Source: Streptosporangiales bacterium (GTDB lineage Bacteria; Actinomycetota; Actinomycetes; Streptosporangiales; WHST01). Taken from it: DNA of 64,000 bases. The stretch lies in the NCBI GenBank assembly GCA_009379825.1, contig WHTA01000007.1, positions 62,001-126,000 of the forward strand, in the 5' to 3' direction. The notes below the pieces were generated by a model. That model was not told where the DNA came from, ran no database searches, and saw only the letters and a list, made by a program, of their open reading frames with translations. A program made the translations under genes and the position numbers. The first letter of the stretch is position 1; each line of letters starts with the position of its first letter. Of this stretch, positions 8,087 to 17,450 are shown piece after piece.

Positions 8087-8115
8087 TTGTTTTGATAAAA
8101 AATGTTTGATAGACA
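8087..8115 (+). promoter_or_regulatory. candidate promoter with TTTGATA direct repeats
   Basis: TTGTTT (8087-8092) and TAGACA (8110-8115) are separated by 17 bp and could be -35 and -10 elements for the catabolic operon. TTTGATA occurs at 8091-8097 and 8105-8111, and a third copy at 8013-8019 overlaps the palindrome, so the repeat may also be part of the regulator's recognition sequence. AT-rich against a GC-rich background. Confidence 0.35.
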
Positions 8116-8151
8116 CAGCCCTAACATCGCAACGCTGCGAAGGAGTCATTC

Positions 8152-8942
8152 ATGCGTCTGGGGCTCGAGGGACGGACGGCGCTCGTGACGGGCGCCACGA
8201 GCGGGATCGGTCGCGCCGTCGCCGTCGAGCTGGCCACCGAGGGTGCCGACGTGGTCGTCGTCGGCAGGGACACCACCCGCCTCGACAAGGTGGCGCAGGA
8301 CGTGGAGACCGCAGGCCGCCGGGCCTGGGCGGTCGCGGCCGACATCACGGAACTCGCCGGCACCGACCTGGTCAAGCAGCAGGTCGACGACCTCGGTGGC
8401 GTGGACGTCCTGGTCAACAACGCAGGCGGCACTCCGTGGGGCGGCCTGGAACGGTTCGACGACCAGCAGTGGCGGGATGGGCTGCGGCTCAAGCCGCTGT
8501 CCTACGTACGACTCACCAGGGACGTCCTGCCCGGGATGAAGCCAAGAGCTGGGGCCGGATCGTCAACGTGGGCGGGCTGGAGAGCCGCACCGCGTGGCCG
8601 GACTACAACCTGGGCATGGTGAGTGCCGCCATCATCCAGGCCTTCACCAAGTCCGTCTCCGACGAGGTCGCCAAGTACGGCATCTGTGTTACCGCCGTCC
8701 ATCCGGGGCCGGTGGACACTCCTCGGCTGCGCAAGAAGGTCGCGTGGGCCAACCAGACCGGCCAGCCCGACCTCACCGTGGAGCAGCACCTCGCCAACCT
8801 CGCCGGCGAAACGGCGCTCGGCCGGTTGGGTACGCCGGAAGACATCGCCGCTGCGGTGACCTTCCTCGCGTCCGAGCGGGCCGCGTTCATCACCGGCGCC
8901 TCGCTCCTCGTCGACGGAGGCGCCAGTCGATCGGCCGTCTGA
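8152..8942 (+). pseudogene. SDR-family oxidoreductase, frameshifted
   Basis: The first 130 residues are a short-chain dehydrogenase Rossmann fold (TGATSGIG near residue 14, NNAG near 90). At about 8541 the frame is lost: the DNA reads GGGATGAAGCCAAGAGC where one extra G would restore GMKAKSWGRIVNVGG. The rest of the domain continues perfectly in another frame to 8942, including PGPVDTPRLR and SLLVDGGASRS. In the catalytic segment DYNLGMVSAA the active-site Lys of the YxxxK motif is Met, so even the repaired protein (about 263 residues) may lack dehydrogenase activity. First gene of the operon; the following acyl-CoA dehydrogenase has its own ribosome binding site. Confidence 0.75.
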
Positions 8943-9018
8943 CCGACGGCGCGTGCCACTGTGTAGATTCACCTGGTTTCCCCATTGATTTAGTGGGCTT
9001 TAGCGACGGAGGACGTAC

Positions 9019-10179
9019 ATGACCAGCGTTGTTCTCGACCTGGACGACACCGACGAGCAACGGGCGTTCCGCAGCTCGGTCCGTGCGTTCGCCAAGCGAG
9101 AGCTCGCGCCACGCTCCGACGAAGCCGAGGCGACTGGGAAGTATCCCCGTGAGCTGCTGAAGAAGGCCGCCGACCAGGGACTGATCGGCCTCACCCTTGC
9201 CGAGGAGCTCGGCGGGCTCGGGGCCGGCGTGCGCTACCAGGCGATCGCGACGGAGGAGCTCGCCTACGTCTGCGCCGGCCTGGCTACCGGGCTCAACGGC
9301 CTCGGCCTGAACCTGTTCAAGTACGCGTCGCAGGAGCAGCGCGACAGGTACCTGGTGCCGACTTTGGCCGGCGAGTGCACGGGCTCGTTCGCGATCACCG
9401 AGCCGGACGCGGGCTCCGACGTCCTGAACATGTCGGGCCGCGCCGTACGGACGGCCGACGGGTGGCGCATCACGGCCAACAAGATGTACATCACGAAGGC
9501 GCCGTTCGCGGAGTACTTGTTCGTCGTCGTCTACACGGACAAGGAGGCGCGGCGCAATGGGCTGAGCGCGTTCCTCGTCGATACGAGCACGCCAGGCGTG
9601 ACCGTCGAGAAGATGGACAAGCTCGGCCACTGGTCGATGGAGACCGGCATGGTCTACCTCGACTGCGAGCTCCCGGCGGAGGCGCTGCTCGGCGAGGAAG
9701 GGCGCGGGCTGGAGTACGTCGGCGAGACGCTAGAGCTGGGTCGGGTGAACCACGCTTCCCGCAGCCTGGGTGTGGCCAGGGCGGCGTACGACGCCGCGGT
9801 GGCGTACGCCCACGATCGGTCGACGTTCGGCAGGCCGATCAACCAGCATCAGGCGATCCAGTTCAAGCTCGCACGGATGCTGACCACCGTGCGTTCGGCG
9901 GCGCTGCATGTCAGGGATGCGGCCGTACGAGTCGAGCAGGGCCAGACGACCACCGGCGCCACGAACATGGCGAAGCTGGTTGCCAGTGAAGCGGCCGTCT
10001 CCGTCGCGACCGACGCTATGCAGGTGTTCGGCGGAATGTCCTACATCATGGAGACGCCTGTGCAGCGCTTCTTGCGCGACGCGTTCTTGTATCCGGTCAG
10101 CGAAGGCACCAGCGAAATTCAACTGCGCAATATCGCACGACTCACGGGGATCGTATCTACCACGGGGTGCGGCCACTAA
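9019..10179 (+). CDS. acyl-CoA dehydrogenase
   Basis: 386 residues, GGAGG nine bases upstream of ATG 9019. Family signatures: GSFAITEPDAGSDV (FAD and substrate contact), DRSTFGRPINQHQAIQFKLARM and the catalytic base E362 in SEGTSEIQLRNIAR. Full family length and no signal peptide: a cytoplasmic FAD homotetramer that makes the 2,3-enoyl-CoA and passes electrons to ETF. It follows the broken SDR by 76 bp and precedes the transporter genes, so it is likely a dedicated step for the imported carboxylate after CoA activation. Chain-length or branching specificity cannot be read from the sequence. Confidence 0.92.
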   Translation: MTSVVLDLDDTDEQRAFRSSVRAFAKRELAPRSDEAEATGKYPRELLKKAADQGLIGLTLAEELGGLGAGVRYQAIATEELAYVCAGLATGLNGLGLNLFKYASQEQRDRYLVPTLAGECTGSFAITEPDAGSDVLNMSGRAVRTADGWRITANKMYITKAPFAEYLFVVVYTDKEARRNGLSAFLVDTSTPGVTVEKMDKLGHWSMETGMVYLDCELPAEALLGEEGRGLEYVGETLELGRVNHASRSLGVARAAYDAAVAYAHDRSTFGRPINQHQAIQFKLARMLTTVRSAALHVRDAAVRVEQGQTTTGATNMAKLVASEAAVSVATDAMQVFGGMSYIMETPVQRFLRDAFLYPVSEGTSEIQLRNIARLTGIVSTTGCGH

Positions 10180-10189
10180 CGGAGTGGAT

Positions 10190-11220
10190 ATGACCGAGAA
10201 CAAGAAGCAGTTCACGCGGCGGCAGGCCCTCATCTACGGTTCGGTCGGCGTTGCGGGGGTCGCGGGCATTGGCGGCCTCACGCTGTTCGGCAAGGAGAAC
10301 GGCAAGGGCAGTGGCGGGGCGGCCGATGACTATCCCACCAAACCCATCAGCCTCTACAGCGGCTACGAGCCCGGCGGATCGACCGACGTCATGGGGCGAG
10401 GCGTGGTCGAGTACGCCAGCGAGCTACGCGGGCGGCCGACCAAGCTGGAGTTCATGCCAGGCGCCTCCGGCCTGACCGCCGCGAAGTACCTGTTGAACCA
10501 GCCGGCGGACGGCTACAAGTGGTACATCCGCCCGCACCTGGACTTCGAGATGGTCATGCTCCAGCACAAGAAGATGCCGGTGCAGTTCGAGGACTTCGCG
10601 ACGATCGGTGCATCCGGGGTGGGCGAGTACTTCGTCGTCGTGCCGAAGAAGTCGCCGTTCTCCTCGATGGAGGAGCTGCTCGACCACGCCAAGTCCAAGC
10701 CAGGAAAGGTGTCATACGGCTCGTCAGGCGCCGGCTCCGCGCACCCGTGGCGAGCGCCATGCTCGGTGAGAAGGCCGGGGTGAAGATCACCCACGTACCG
10801 TTCGCCGGCGGCGGACCGGCGCTCGAGGCGGTGCTCGGTGGACACGTCGACTTCCTGATGGCGACCATGCCGAGGATCAAGGACCACATCGTCTCCGGCG
10901 GTCGGCTGCGAACCCTGATCTGCTGCGGGAAGAAGCGGTCACCCGACCGGCCCGACCTGAAGACCCTCATCGAGCTTGGGTACGACGTCGACCTCGACCT
11001 CCGCCACACCGTCTGCGTGTCCGCGAAGACACCGAAGGAGATCGTCAGCAAGCTGCGCGCCTCGATGAAGGAGGCCGTCGACACGCCCAAGTACGCCAAG
11101 ATGATCAAGGAGACTGGCTACCGGGCCGAGTGGTTCGACCATGAGCAGTTCCAGGAGTGGCCGGACGCCAGCATCAAGACCTATCGGCCCGTCATGCAGC
11201 GGCTGGGTCTGATCAAGTGA
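10190..11220 (+). pseudogene. TctC-type solute-binding protein of a tripartite tricarboxylate transporter, frameshifted
   Basis: Starts at ATG 10190 with GGAG five bases upstream. The leader QFTRRQALIYG followed by a hydrophobic stretch looks like a Tat signal. The mature part has YEPGGSTDVMGRG and PGASGLTAAKYLL, typical of TctC/Bug binding proteins. At about 10747 a base is missing: CACCCGTGGCGAGC should read CACCCGGTGGCGAGC, after which the other frame continues VASAMLGEKAGVKITHVPFAGGGPAL to the stop at 11220. The repaired product is about 343 residues. The stop overlaps the GTG of tctB. It would capture a carboxylate outside the membrane and deliver it to TctAB. Confidence 0.78.
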
Positions 11221-11702
11221 TCGGGCGCGCTCCCGTGCTGTCGGTGGACAGGGTCGGTCCGTTCGTCGCATGGGCCGCCCTGGCCGCGTTCGTGGTGTGG
11301 GCAGCGCGCGGCCTCGAGTTCGGGTCGTTCGCGAAACCCGGGCCAGCGCTGTTCCCGATCCTGATGAGCGTAGCCATCGGCGTACTTGTCGTTGTCGACC
11401 TGCTGTTGCCGAGCCACCGGCGTACGCAGGACGCGAGCGAGGAGGCCGACGACCGTGGGCAGCTGCGGCTACGACGCGCGCTGGTGATCCTCTGTGTGGT
11501 CTTGTTCGCAGTGCTGCTGCCGTATCTCGGCACAGTTCTGGTGTCGGTGCTGATGATGATGTTCCTGCTCGTCGCCGTGGAGAAGCAGCCCGTGCCCAAG
11601 AGCCTGGCGATCAGCATAGGGACCTCGCTCGGCATGTACGCCGTCCTCGCGGTCGCGTTCGGAGTGCCGCTGCCCAACGGTCCGCTCGAGGCCCTGTTCT
11701 GA
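11217..11702 (+). CDS. tctB: TctB-family small permease subunit
   Basis: 161 residues from GTG 11217, overlapping the tctC stop (GTGA). Four hydrophobic segments (about 12-30, 38-58, 86-108, 115-155) with the conserved PGPALFPILMSV near the second helix identify the small membrane subunit of the tripartite tricarboxylate transporter family. It pairs with TctA in the membrane to energise uptake by ion gradient. Size and topology match the family. It is translationally coupled on both sides, with TctC before it and TctA after it. Confidence 0.82.
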   Translation: MIGRAPVLSVDRVGPFVAWAALAAFVVWAARGLEFGSFAKPGPALFPILMSVAIGVLVVVDLLLPSHRRTQDASEEADDRGQLRLRRALVILCVVLFAVLLPYLGTVLVSVLMMMFLLVAVEKQPVPKSLAISIGTSLGMYAVLAVAFGVPLPNGPLEALF

Positions 11703-13201
11703 TGGCCGACACCCTCAGCGCGTTGCTCTCCGGCTTCGCGACCATCCTCACGCCGATCAACATCGCGGCGGTGTTCGTCGGGGTCGTGATCGGCAACCTG
11801 ATCGGTGTGCTGCCCGGCCTCGGGCCGACGGCGTCGATGTCGCTGTTGTTGCCGGTCACCTTCTATCTCGAACCGACCACGGCGATCGTGATGCTCGCGG
11901 GCATCTACTACGGCTCGATGTACGGCGGTACCATCACCTCGGTGCTGCTGAACATCCCCGGTGAGGCTACGGCCATCGTCACGGCCTTCGACGGCCATCC
12001 GCTGGCGAAGAAGGGCAGAGCGGGCGCGGCCTTGTGTATCGGGGCACTGGCGTCGTTCGTCGGCAGTCTGTGCGCTGTGGTCGCCATGGTGTTCCTCGCG
12101 CAGGTGCTCGCAGACTTCGGGCTGCGGTTCGGTCCGCCGGAGATCTGCGCGATCATGCTGTTTGCCCTGACGCTCGTCAGCTCCCTGACGCAGGGCTCGT
12201 TCCGCAAAGCGATGATCATGACAGCCGCCGGGCTGTTGCTGACGACCGTCGGCACCGACATGTTCACCGGCGACCAACGGTTCACCTTCGACTTCCTGTT
12301 CCTGCAGGACGGCTTCAACCTGGTCGTCGTAATCATGGGCCTGTTCGGCATCTCGGAGATCCTCATGTCACTGCGGGACCAGCGGACCACGCCGATCTCC
12401 GTACGCCTGCGCGAGATGGTGCCGACAGGTGCCGAGCTGCGCGCTTCCCTGGCTCCCGTAGCGCGGGGTACGGGCACCGGCATGATCCTCGGTCTGGTGC
12501 CCGGGGCAGGAGCGCTGCTGTCGTCGTTCGCGTCGTACAGCCTGGAGAAGCGCGTTGCCAAGCAGCCGGCCAGGTTCGGCAAGGGTGCGATCGAGGGTGT
12601 GGCTGGTCCTGAGGCCGCGAACAACGCCGGCAGCACGAGCGCGTTCGTCCCGATGCTCAGCCTCGGCACCCCCACGACTGCGACGACGGCGGTGCTGCTC
12701 GGCGCGCTGATGATCAACGGTGTCGAGCCGGGCCCATTGCTCATCGACAAGGCGCCCGAGGTGGTCTGGGGCCTGATGGCGAGCATGTTCCTCGGCAACA
12801 TCATGTTGGTCATCCTGAACATCCCGCTCATCCGGGTGTGGACGAAGCTGCTGGAGATTCCTTTCCCCGTCCTGTACCCGATCCTGCTCGTGATCATCGG
12901 GTTGGGCACCTTCGCATTGAACAACTCGGTCGCGGACGTGATCGCTGTCGCGATCTTCGGCGTGCTCGGCTACTTCGCCCGCGTCCACGGGTATCCGTTG
13001 GCGCCGTTGGTGCTGGCGTTCGTCATCGGCAACCAGTTCGAGAGCAGCCTGCGCCAGTCGCTGACGCTGTCGCAGGGCTCGTTCGCCATCTTCTTCACCC
13101 GGCCGCTGAGTCTGGCCATCCTCATCGGGACCGTCGTCCTTTCCGCGCTCTTCGTGGTCCTGGCGAAGCGGTCCCGAATACGTACGGAAGACGAAGACTG
13201 A
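11702..13201 (+). CDS. tctA: TctA-family large permease subunit
   Basis: 499 residues; ATG 11702 overlaps the tctB stop (TGATG). About twelve membrane segments. Diagnostic stretches are GVLPGLGPTASMSLLLP, YYGSMYGGTITSVLLNIPGE and the repeated-half counterpart LGLVPGAGALLSSFASY with GPEAANNAG and LSLGTPTTATTAVL. This is the transport subunit of the tripartite tricarboxylate transporter, which imports citrate-like or aromatic carboxylates. Which acid is moved cannot be told from sequence; the surrounding CoA ligase and beta-oxidation-type genes imply it is degraded through a CoA thioester. Confidence 0.93.
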   Translation: MADTLSALLSGFATILTPINIAAVFVGVVIGNLIGVLPGLGPTASMSLLLPVTFYLEPTTAIVMLAGIYYGSMYGGTITSVLLNIPGEATAIVTAFDGHPLAKKGRAGAALCIGALASFVGSLCAVVAMVFLAQVLADFGLRFGPPEICAIMLFALTLVSSLTQGSFRKAMIMTAAGLLLTTVGTDMFTGDQRFTFDFLFLQDGFNLVVVIMGLFGISEILMSLRDQRTTPISVRLREMVPTGAELRASLAPVARGTGTGMILGLVPGAGALLSSFASYSLEKRVAKQPARFGKGAIEGVAGPEAANNAGSTSAFVPMLSLGTPTTATTAVLLGALMINGVEPGPLLIDKAPEVVWGLMASMFLGNIMLVILNIPLIRVWTKLLEIPFPVLYPILLVIIGLGTFALNNSVADVIAVAIFGVLGYFARVHGYPLAPLVLAFVIGNQFESSLRQSLTLSQGSFAIFFTRPLSLAILIGTVVLSALFVVLAKRSRIRTEDED

Positions 13202-13229
13202 TCAACCGCAGCAGAGGGAGGACGACAGT

Positions 13230-13985
13230 ATGACGGCCGAGTTCGAGGGTCAGGTCGCGATGGTGACGGGCGCCGGTCGCGGCATCGGTGCAGCGACCGG
13301 CAAGCGGTTGGCGGCGGGCGGTGCCAAGGTCGCCGTACTCGACATGGACCAGGCGACCAGCACCCAGGTGGCCGGCGAGATCGGCGAGGACGCGATCGCC
13401 GTGACGTGCGACGTCACGAGCTCGGCGGATGTGCAGTCGGCGGTCGACACGGTGCAGGAGAAGTTCGGCCGGATCGACATCCTCGTGAACAACGCCGGTG
13501 TCACGAGGGACAACCTGCTCTTCAAGATGACCGACGAGGACTGGTTCGCCGTGATGAACACGCACCTCACCGGGGCGTTCTACTGCAGCAAAGCGGTCCA
13601 GGCGGTGATGGTGTCGCAGCGGTACGGGCGGATCGTCAACCTGTCGTCCACCTCGGCGCTCGGCAACCGGGGTCAGGTCAACTACTCGGCGGCCAAGGCC
13701 GGGTTGCAGGGCATGACCCGCACGCTCGCGACCGAGCTGGGGAAGTTCGGCATCACCGTCAACGCCGTGGCGCCCGGCTTCGTGGAGAGCGAGATGACCA
13801 AGGGCGTCGCGGAACGCACCGGGGCGTCCTGGGAGGACGTCAAAGCGCGAGCCGTCGAGCGGTCTGCGGTGAAGCGCACCGGTCTACCCGAGGACATCGC
13901 GGACGCGATCGCGTTCTTCGCCTCCGAACGCGCGGGATACGTGACGGGGCAGATCCTGTACGTCGCCGGCCGGCCCACGGTATAA
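13230..13985 (+). CDS. SDR-family 3-oxoacyl reductase-like oxidoreductase
   Basis: 251 residues with a GGGAGGACGAC leader before ATG 13230. Classical SDR: TGAGRGIG near residue 13, NNAG near 88, catalytic Ser in NLSSTSALG, and Y-S-A-A-K at the active site; tail GQILYVAGRPTV deviates from the usual DGG ending. FabG-like enzymes reduce or oxidise 3-hydroxy/3-oxoacyl-CoA or cyclic alcohols using NAD(P). In this operon it could make the ketone that the Baeyer-Villiger enzyme, encoded 13 bp downstream, oxidises to an ester or lactone. Confidence 0.87.
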   Translation: MTAEFEGQVAMVTGAGRGIGAATGKRLAAGGAKVAVLDMDQATSTQVAGEIGEDAIAVTCDVTSSADVQSAVDTVQEKFGRIDILVNNAGVTRDNLLFKMTDEDWFAVMNTHLTGAFYCSKAVQAVMVSQRYGRIVNLSSTSALGNRGQVNYSAAKAGLQGMTRTLATELGKFGITVNAVAPGFVESEMTKGVAERTGASWEDVKARAVERSAVKRTGLPEDIADAIAFFASERAGYVTGQILYVAGRPTV

Positions 13986-13998
13986 GGGTCGGGGCAGC

Positions 13999-15903
13999 AT
14001 GACGAGGGACCCAGAGCCACACCGGAACCTTTCCGTCGCCGACCCGCGGATACTCGCGGCTGCGACAGCGCTCGTCTCCGGTGATCGTGAGGTGCTCGCG
14101 GCGATCGACGCGTACCTCGACCAACCGCCGGGCGAGCGGCGCGCGTACGTGCTCGCCGACGACCAGGACGGCTTGGTCGCCCGTGCGGCCACGCTGTTCG
14201 ACGAGCACGGTTGGCGGCGGCCTGCGACCACGCGGTTGTCGGCGGCCGAGCTGCGACGTGTCATGCAGTTGGTAACTGCGCCACGTGTCGGCGACGACTA
14301 TCTCGCCAAGTTCCGACACGACCTGGGTCTCGACGAACCCGCCACGGTTGCCTCGGACACCCGTTGGGACGCACGCATCGACGTGGTGGTCATCGGCGCC
14401 GGCCTGTCCGGGCTGGCTATGGCCACCCGGTTGGACGAGCTGAACGCCGACTACACCATCTTGGAGAAGCACGAGGACGTCGGCGGGGTCTGGTTCGAGA
14501 ACACCTATCCCGGCTGCGGTCTCGACACCCATCCGCACGTCTACACCTGGAGCTTCGCGCCCAAGAACGACTGGCCGTCGTACTACGTCAAGCGGCACGA
14601 GATGCTGGGCTACCTCAAGGACTACGCCACGAACCGCGGGCTGCGCGAACGCGTACGGTTCGGCACCGAGGTGCAGGGCGCGTGGTACGACGAGGAACAG
14701 CAGCGGTGGCACGTGCACGCCGTCGACAGCGCCTCGGGCGCCGCACGCGAGTACACGGTCAAGGTGCTGATCACCGCTGTCGGCACGCTGAACCAGCCGA
14801 AGCCGCCGGACATCCCCGGCCTCGACGCGTTCGCCGGCGAGGTCTTCCACACCGCACGTTGGCGGCACGACGTGGCGCTCGAAGGCAAGCGCATCGCGTT
14901 GATCGGCAACGGGTCGAGCGGCGTTCAGGTGGCGAAGGCACTCGCCGAGCTGGGGGAAGTCACCGTCTTCCAGCGGTCGCCGGCGTGGATCAAGCCGCGG
15001 CGGGTCAAGGCTGTCGACGAGCAGATCGCACCCGAGCTGATCTGGTTGCTCGACGAGCTGCCGTACTACGGACAGCTCTACCGGTTCGCGCTGTACTGGG
15101 AGTACGGCGACCGGATGCATCCCTACCTGATCAAGGATCCGGCCTGGTCGGGCAGGGGTACCAACGAGGCGAGCGAGCAGTTGCGCGCGGACCTGGAGAA
15201 GTACATCTGGGAACAGACCGGTGGCGACGCCGAGCTGGCCGCGAAGGTGACGCCGCAGTACCCGCCGTACGTCAAGCGGATGGTCATCGACAACGACTGG
15301 TACAAGACCCTCACCAAGCCGAACGTCACCCTGGTGGCCGACCGGATCGTGGCGGCCGACGAGTCCGGTCTGCGCACCGCCGATGGCGGGCACCACCGCG
15401 CCGACGTGATCGTCGTGGGGACAGGCTTCCAGGCGGCGAAGTTCCTGTTCCCCATGGAGGTGCGTGGCCGCAGCGGCCGTACCCCTGGCGAGATTGCCGG
15501 CAGCTCGGACGACGCACGCGCATACCTGGGCATCACACTGCCCGACTTCCCGAACCTGTTCGCCATCCAGGGACCGAACTCCAGCATCGGCCACGGTGGC
15601 GGTGCCACATTCGTCGGTGAGACCCAGTCGCACTACGTCGCCGAGGCGCTGAAGCTGATGAACGCCGAGTCGATCGCGGAGATCGAGTGTAGGCAGGCGA
15701 CCTGCGACGCCTACAACGCTGAGCTCGACAAGGCGATGGAACAGATGGTGTGGACCGAGGAAGGCGTGAACAGCCGTTACAAGAACAGCACCGGCCGCAT
15801 CGTGGCCAACCATCCCTGGACCCTGCAGCAGTACTGGAACATGACCAGAAAGCCCGAGCTCGACGACTTCCACGTGGTCAGGCAACGGCAGGCGTTGCCA
15901 TGA
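13999..15903 (+). CDS. Baeyer-Villiger-type FAD monooxygenase (4-hydroxyacetophenone monooxygenase-like)
   Basis: 634 residues. A helical N-terminal extension of about 125 residues, characteristic of the HAPMO branch, precedes the FAD motif VVVIGAGLSGLA (about 130-141). The BVMO fingerprint appears as FAGEVFHTARW at about 277-287 with Arg in place of the usual Pro/Asp after Trp. The NADPH-binding motif is IGNGSSGVQ. Such enzymes insert oxygen next to a carbonyl, turning ketones into esters or lactones with NADPH and O2. Placement between an SDR and an acyl-CoA ligase suggests ketone, then ester or lactone, then acid, then acyl-CoA, although no esterase is seen beside it. Confidence 0.88.
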   Translation: MTRDPEPHRNLSVADPRILAAATALVSGDREVLAAIDAYLDQPPGERRAYVLADDQDGLVARAATLFDEHGWRRPATTRLSAAELRRVMQLVTAPRVGDDYLAKFRHDLGLDEPATVASDTRWDARIDVVVIGAGLSGLAMATRLDELNADYTILEKHEDVGGVWFENTYPGCGLDTHPHVYTWSFAPKNDWPSYYVKRHEMLGYLKDYATNRGLRERVRFGTEVQGAWYDEEQQRWHVHAVDSASGAAREYTVKVLITAVGTLNQPKPPDIPGLDAFAGEVFHTARWRHDVALEGKRIALIGNGSSGVQVAKALAELGEVTVFQRSPAWIKPRRVKAVDEQIAPELIWLLDELPYYGQLYRFALYWEYGDRMHPYLIKDPAWSGRGTNEASEQLRADLEKYIWEQTGGDAELAAKVTPQYPPYVKRMVIDNDWYKTLTKPNVTLVADRIVAADESGLRTADGGHHRADVIVVGTGFQAAKFLFPMEVRGRSGRTPGEIAGSSDDARAYLGITLPDFPNLFAIQGPNSSIGHGGGATFVGETQSHYVAEALKLMNAESIAEIECRQATCDAYNAELDKAMEQMVWTEEGVNSRYKNSTGRIVANHPWTLQQYWNMTRKPELDDFHVVRQRQALP

Positions 15904-17450
15904 CGACTGACGTCGACGCCGCCGAGGCGGTACTTGACCCGTACGCGTACCTGCGTCGGCACGCTACCGGGACACCTACGAAGAGGTTCCTCGTCGATGC
16001 GGAGGGCGAGTACACCTTCGCGTACGTCCACGGTGCCGCGACGCAGTTGGCGAACCGGTTGACCGGGCTGGGCTGTGTGGCCGGTGACCGGGTGGGGATC
16101 TGGCTGCCGAACTGTCGTGAGTTCGTGTTCGCCCAGCTGGCCTGTCATGCGGTCGGCGCGGTCGCGGTTCCGCTGAACCCGCGCCTGCGCACGCGCGACC
16201 TGGCCTTTGCGCTCAACAACTGCTCGGCCAGGTTCCTCGTGCTCGGAGGGGCAAGCAGGCACCTCGACTACGAGCAGCTCGTCGCGGAGCTCGCGGCAGC
16301 GGGCGAGCTACCGGTGCTCGAGCACACGCTGAGCTACGTCGACGACGGCGTCGTGACCACTCCGGAGGAGACCTTCCAGCCAACCGCGCACCGACCGGGC
16401 GACCCCGCGTTCATCATGTTCACCTCGGGCACGACCGCGGACCCGAAGGGCGTCGTGCTCACGCAACGGAACATCCGTAACGCGGTGAAGGTCGCAGGCG
16501 GACTGAGCCCGGACGACGTGACCCTGCTCGGCTATCCACTGTCCGCCATCACCGGTTGCCACAACGGAGTGCTGGCGAGTCTGGTCGTGGGAAGCGCACT
16601 CATCCTCTACGACGACAGCGACCTGACGACCGCCGCGCTACTGAGCAAGACGTACGGCGCCACCCACCTGGCCGTGCACCGGCAGGTGCTCAAGGCGCTG
16701 GGCGCCGGCGGCCACTGCCAGGAGCTCAGGTTTCTGAAGGCCAGCATCTTCCCCCGGATGGCTGTGGACGCGCCGATCTACGAACGGCTCGGCGTCGAGA
16801 GCCTCGTCGTCGGCTACGGCATGACGGAGACCTGCGGCCCGGCCACGTACGCCAACGAGCTGAGCGTCGACGATGCGATCCACGCCGGCTGCGACGGTTG
16901 GCCCTCGCACGGCGTGGAACGCGTGATCGTGGGCCAGGACGGGCAGCCGACGGAAGCCGACCGGCCCGGGGAGATCCGGTTGCGTGGGCCGCAGGTCAGC
17001 CCCGGCTACTGGAACGGTCCCGGCGACTTCACGCCCATCACGGACACCGACGGTTGGCTGCGTACCGGCGACATCGGCGAGATCCGGGCCGACGGCTCGC
17101 TCCACTTCGTGGAGCGCAGGAGCGAGACGTTCAAGAGCAGGGGATTCACCGTGTCGCCGGGCGAGATCGAGACCGTGATCCGTGACCATCCCGGCGTCCA
17201 CGACTGCGCCGTGTTCGGGTTGGAGGCGGCAGCCGGCGGCACCGTCCCCGTCGCCGTCGTGGAGACCGAGGACGTCACTGCGGAGCTCGTCGACGCGCTG
17301 TATAGGAGATGCCGGGAGTCGCTGGCGTCGTACAAGGTGCCGCAGGCGATCCTGCCCGCGCATGCGTTGCCGCGTACCCGCACCGGGAAGCTGTCCAAGC
17401 GCGACATCGCGAGTCGACACGGCGACGAGTTGAGGAAGCCGCTGCCATGA
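15900..17450 (+). CDS. acyl-CoA synthetase (AMP-forming)
   Basis: 516 residues; ATG 15900 overlaps the preceding stop (ATGA). ANL-family motifs: P-loop FTSGTTADPKG at about 174-184, GYGMTETCG, GWLRTGDIGEI, and the C-terminal Lys motif RTRTGKLSKR near 500. Cytoplasmic; activates a carboxylate to acyl-AMP and then acyl-CoA. Together with the TctCBA importer and the downstream thiolase and hydratase genes it is the likely entry step of the pathway. Family members range from medium-chain fatty to aromatic substrates; the pocket cannot be read here. Confidence 0.9.
   Translation: MTTDVDAAEAVLDPYAYLRRHATGTPTKRFLVDAEGEYTFAYVHGAATQLANRLTGLGCVAGDRVGIWLPNCREFVFAQLACHAVGAVAVPLNPRLRTRDLAFALNNCSARFLVLGGASRHLDYEQLVAELAAAGELPVLEHTLSYVDDGVVTTPEETFQPTAHRPGDPAFIMFTSGTTADPKGVVLTQRNIRNAVKVAGGLSPDDVTLLGYPLSAITGCHNGVLASLVVGSALILYDDSDLTTAALLSKTYGATHLAVHRQVLKALGAGGHCQELRFLKASIFPRMAVDAPIYERLGVESLVVGYGMTETCGPATYANELSVDDAIHAGCDGWPSHGVERVIVGQDGQPTEADRPGEIRLRGPQVSPGYWNGPGDFTPITDTDGWLRTGDIGEIRADGSLHFVERRSETFKSRGFTVSPGEIETVIRDHPGVHDCAVFGLEAAAGGTVPVAVVETEDVTAELVDALYRRCRESLASYKVPQAILPAHALPRTRTGKLSKRDIASRHGDELRKPLP

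Noticed and set aside
13840-15885. 681-codon antisense frame across the BVMO gene
   Set aside because: Shadow of the BVMO gene; composition is His/Val/Arg-rich with no recognisable domain.
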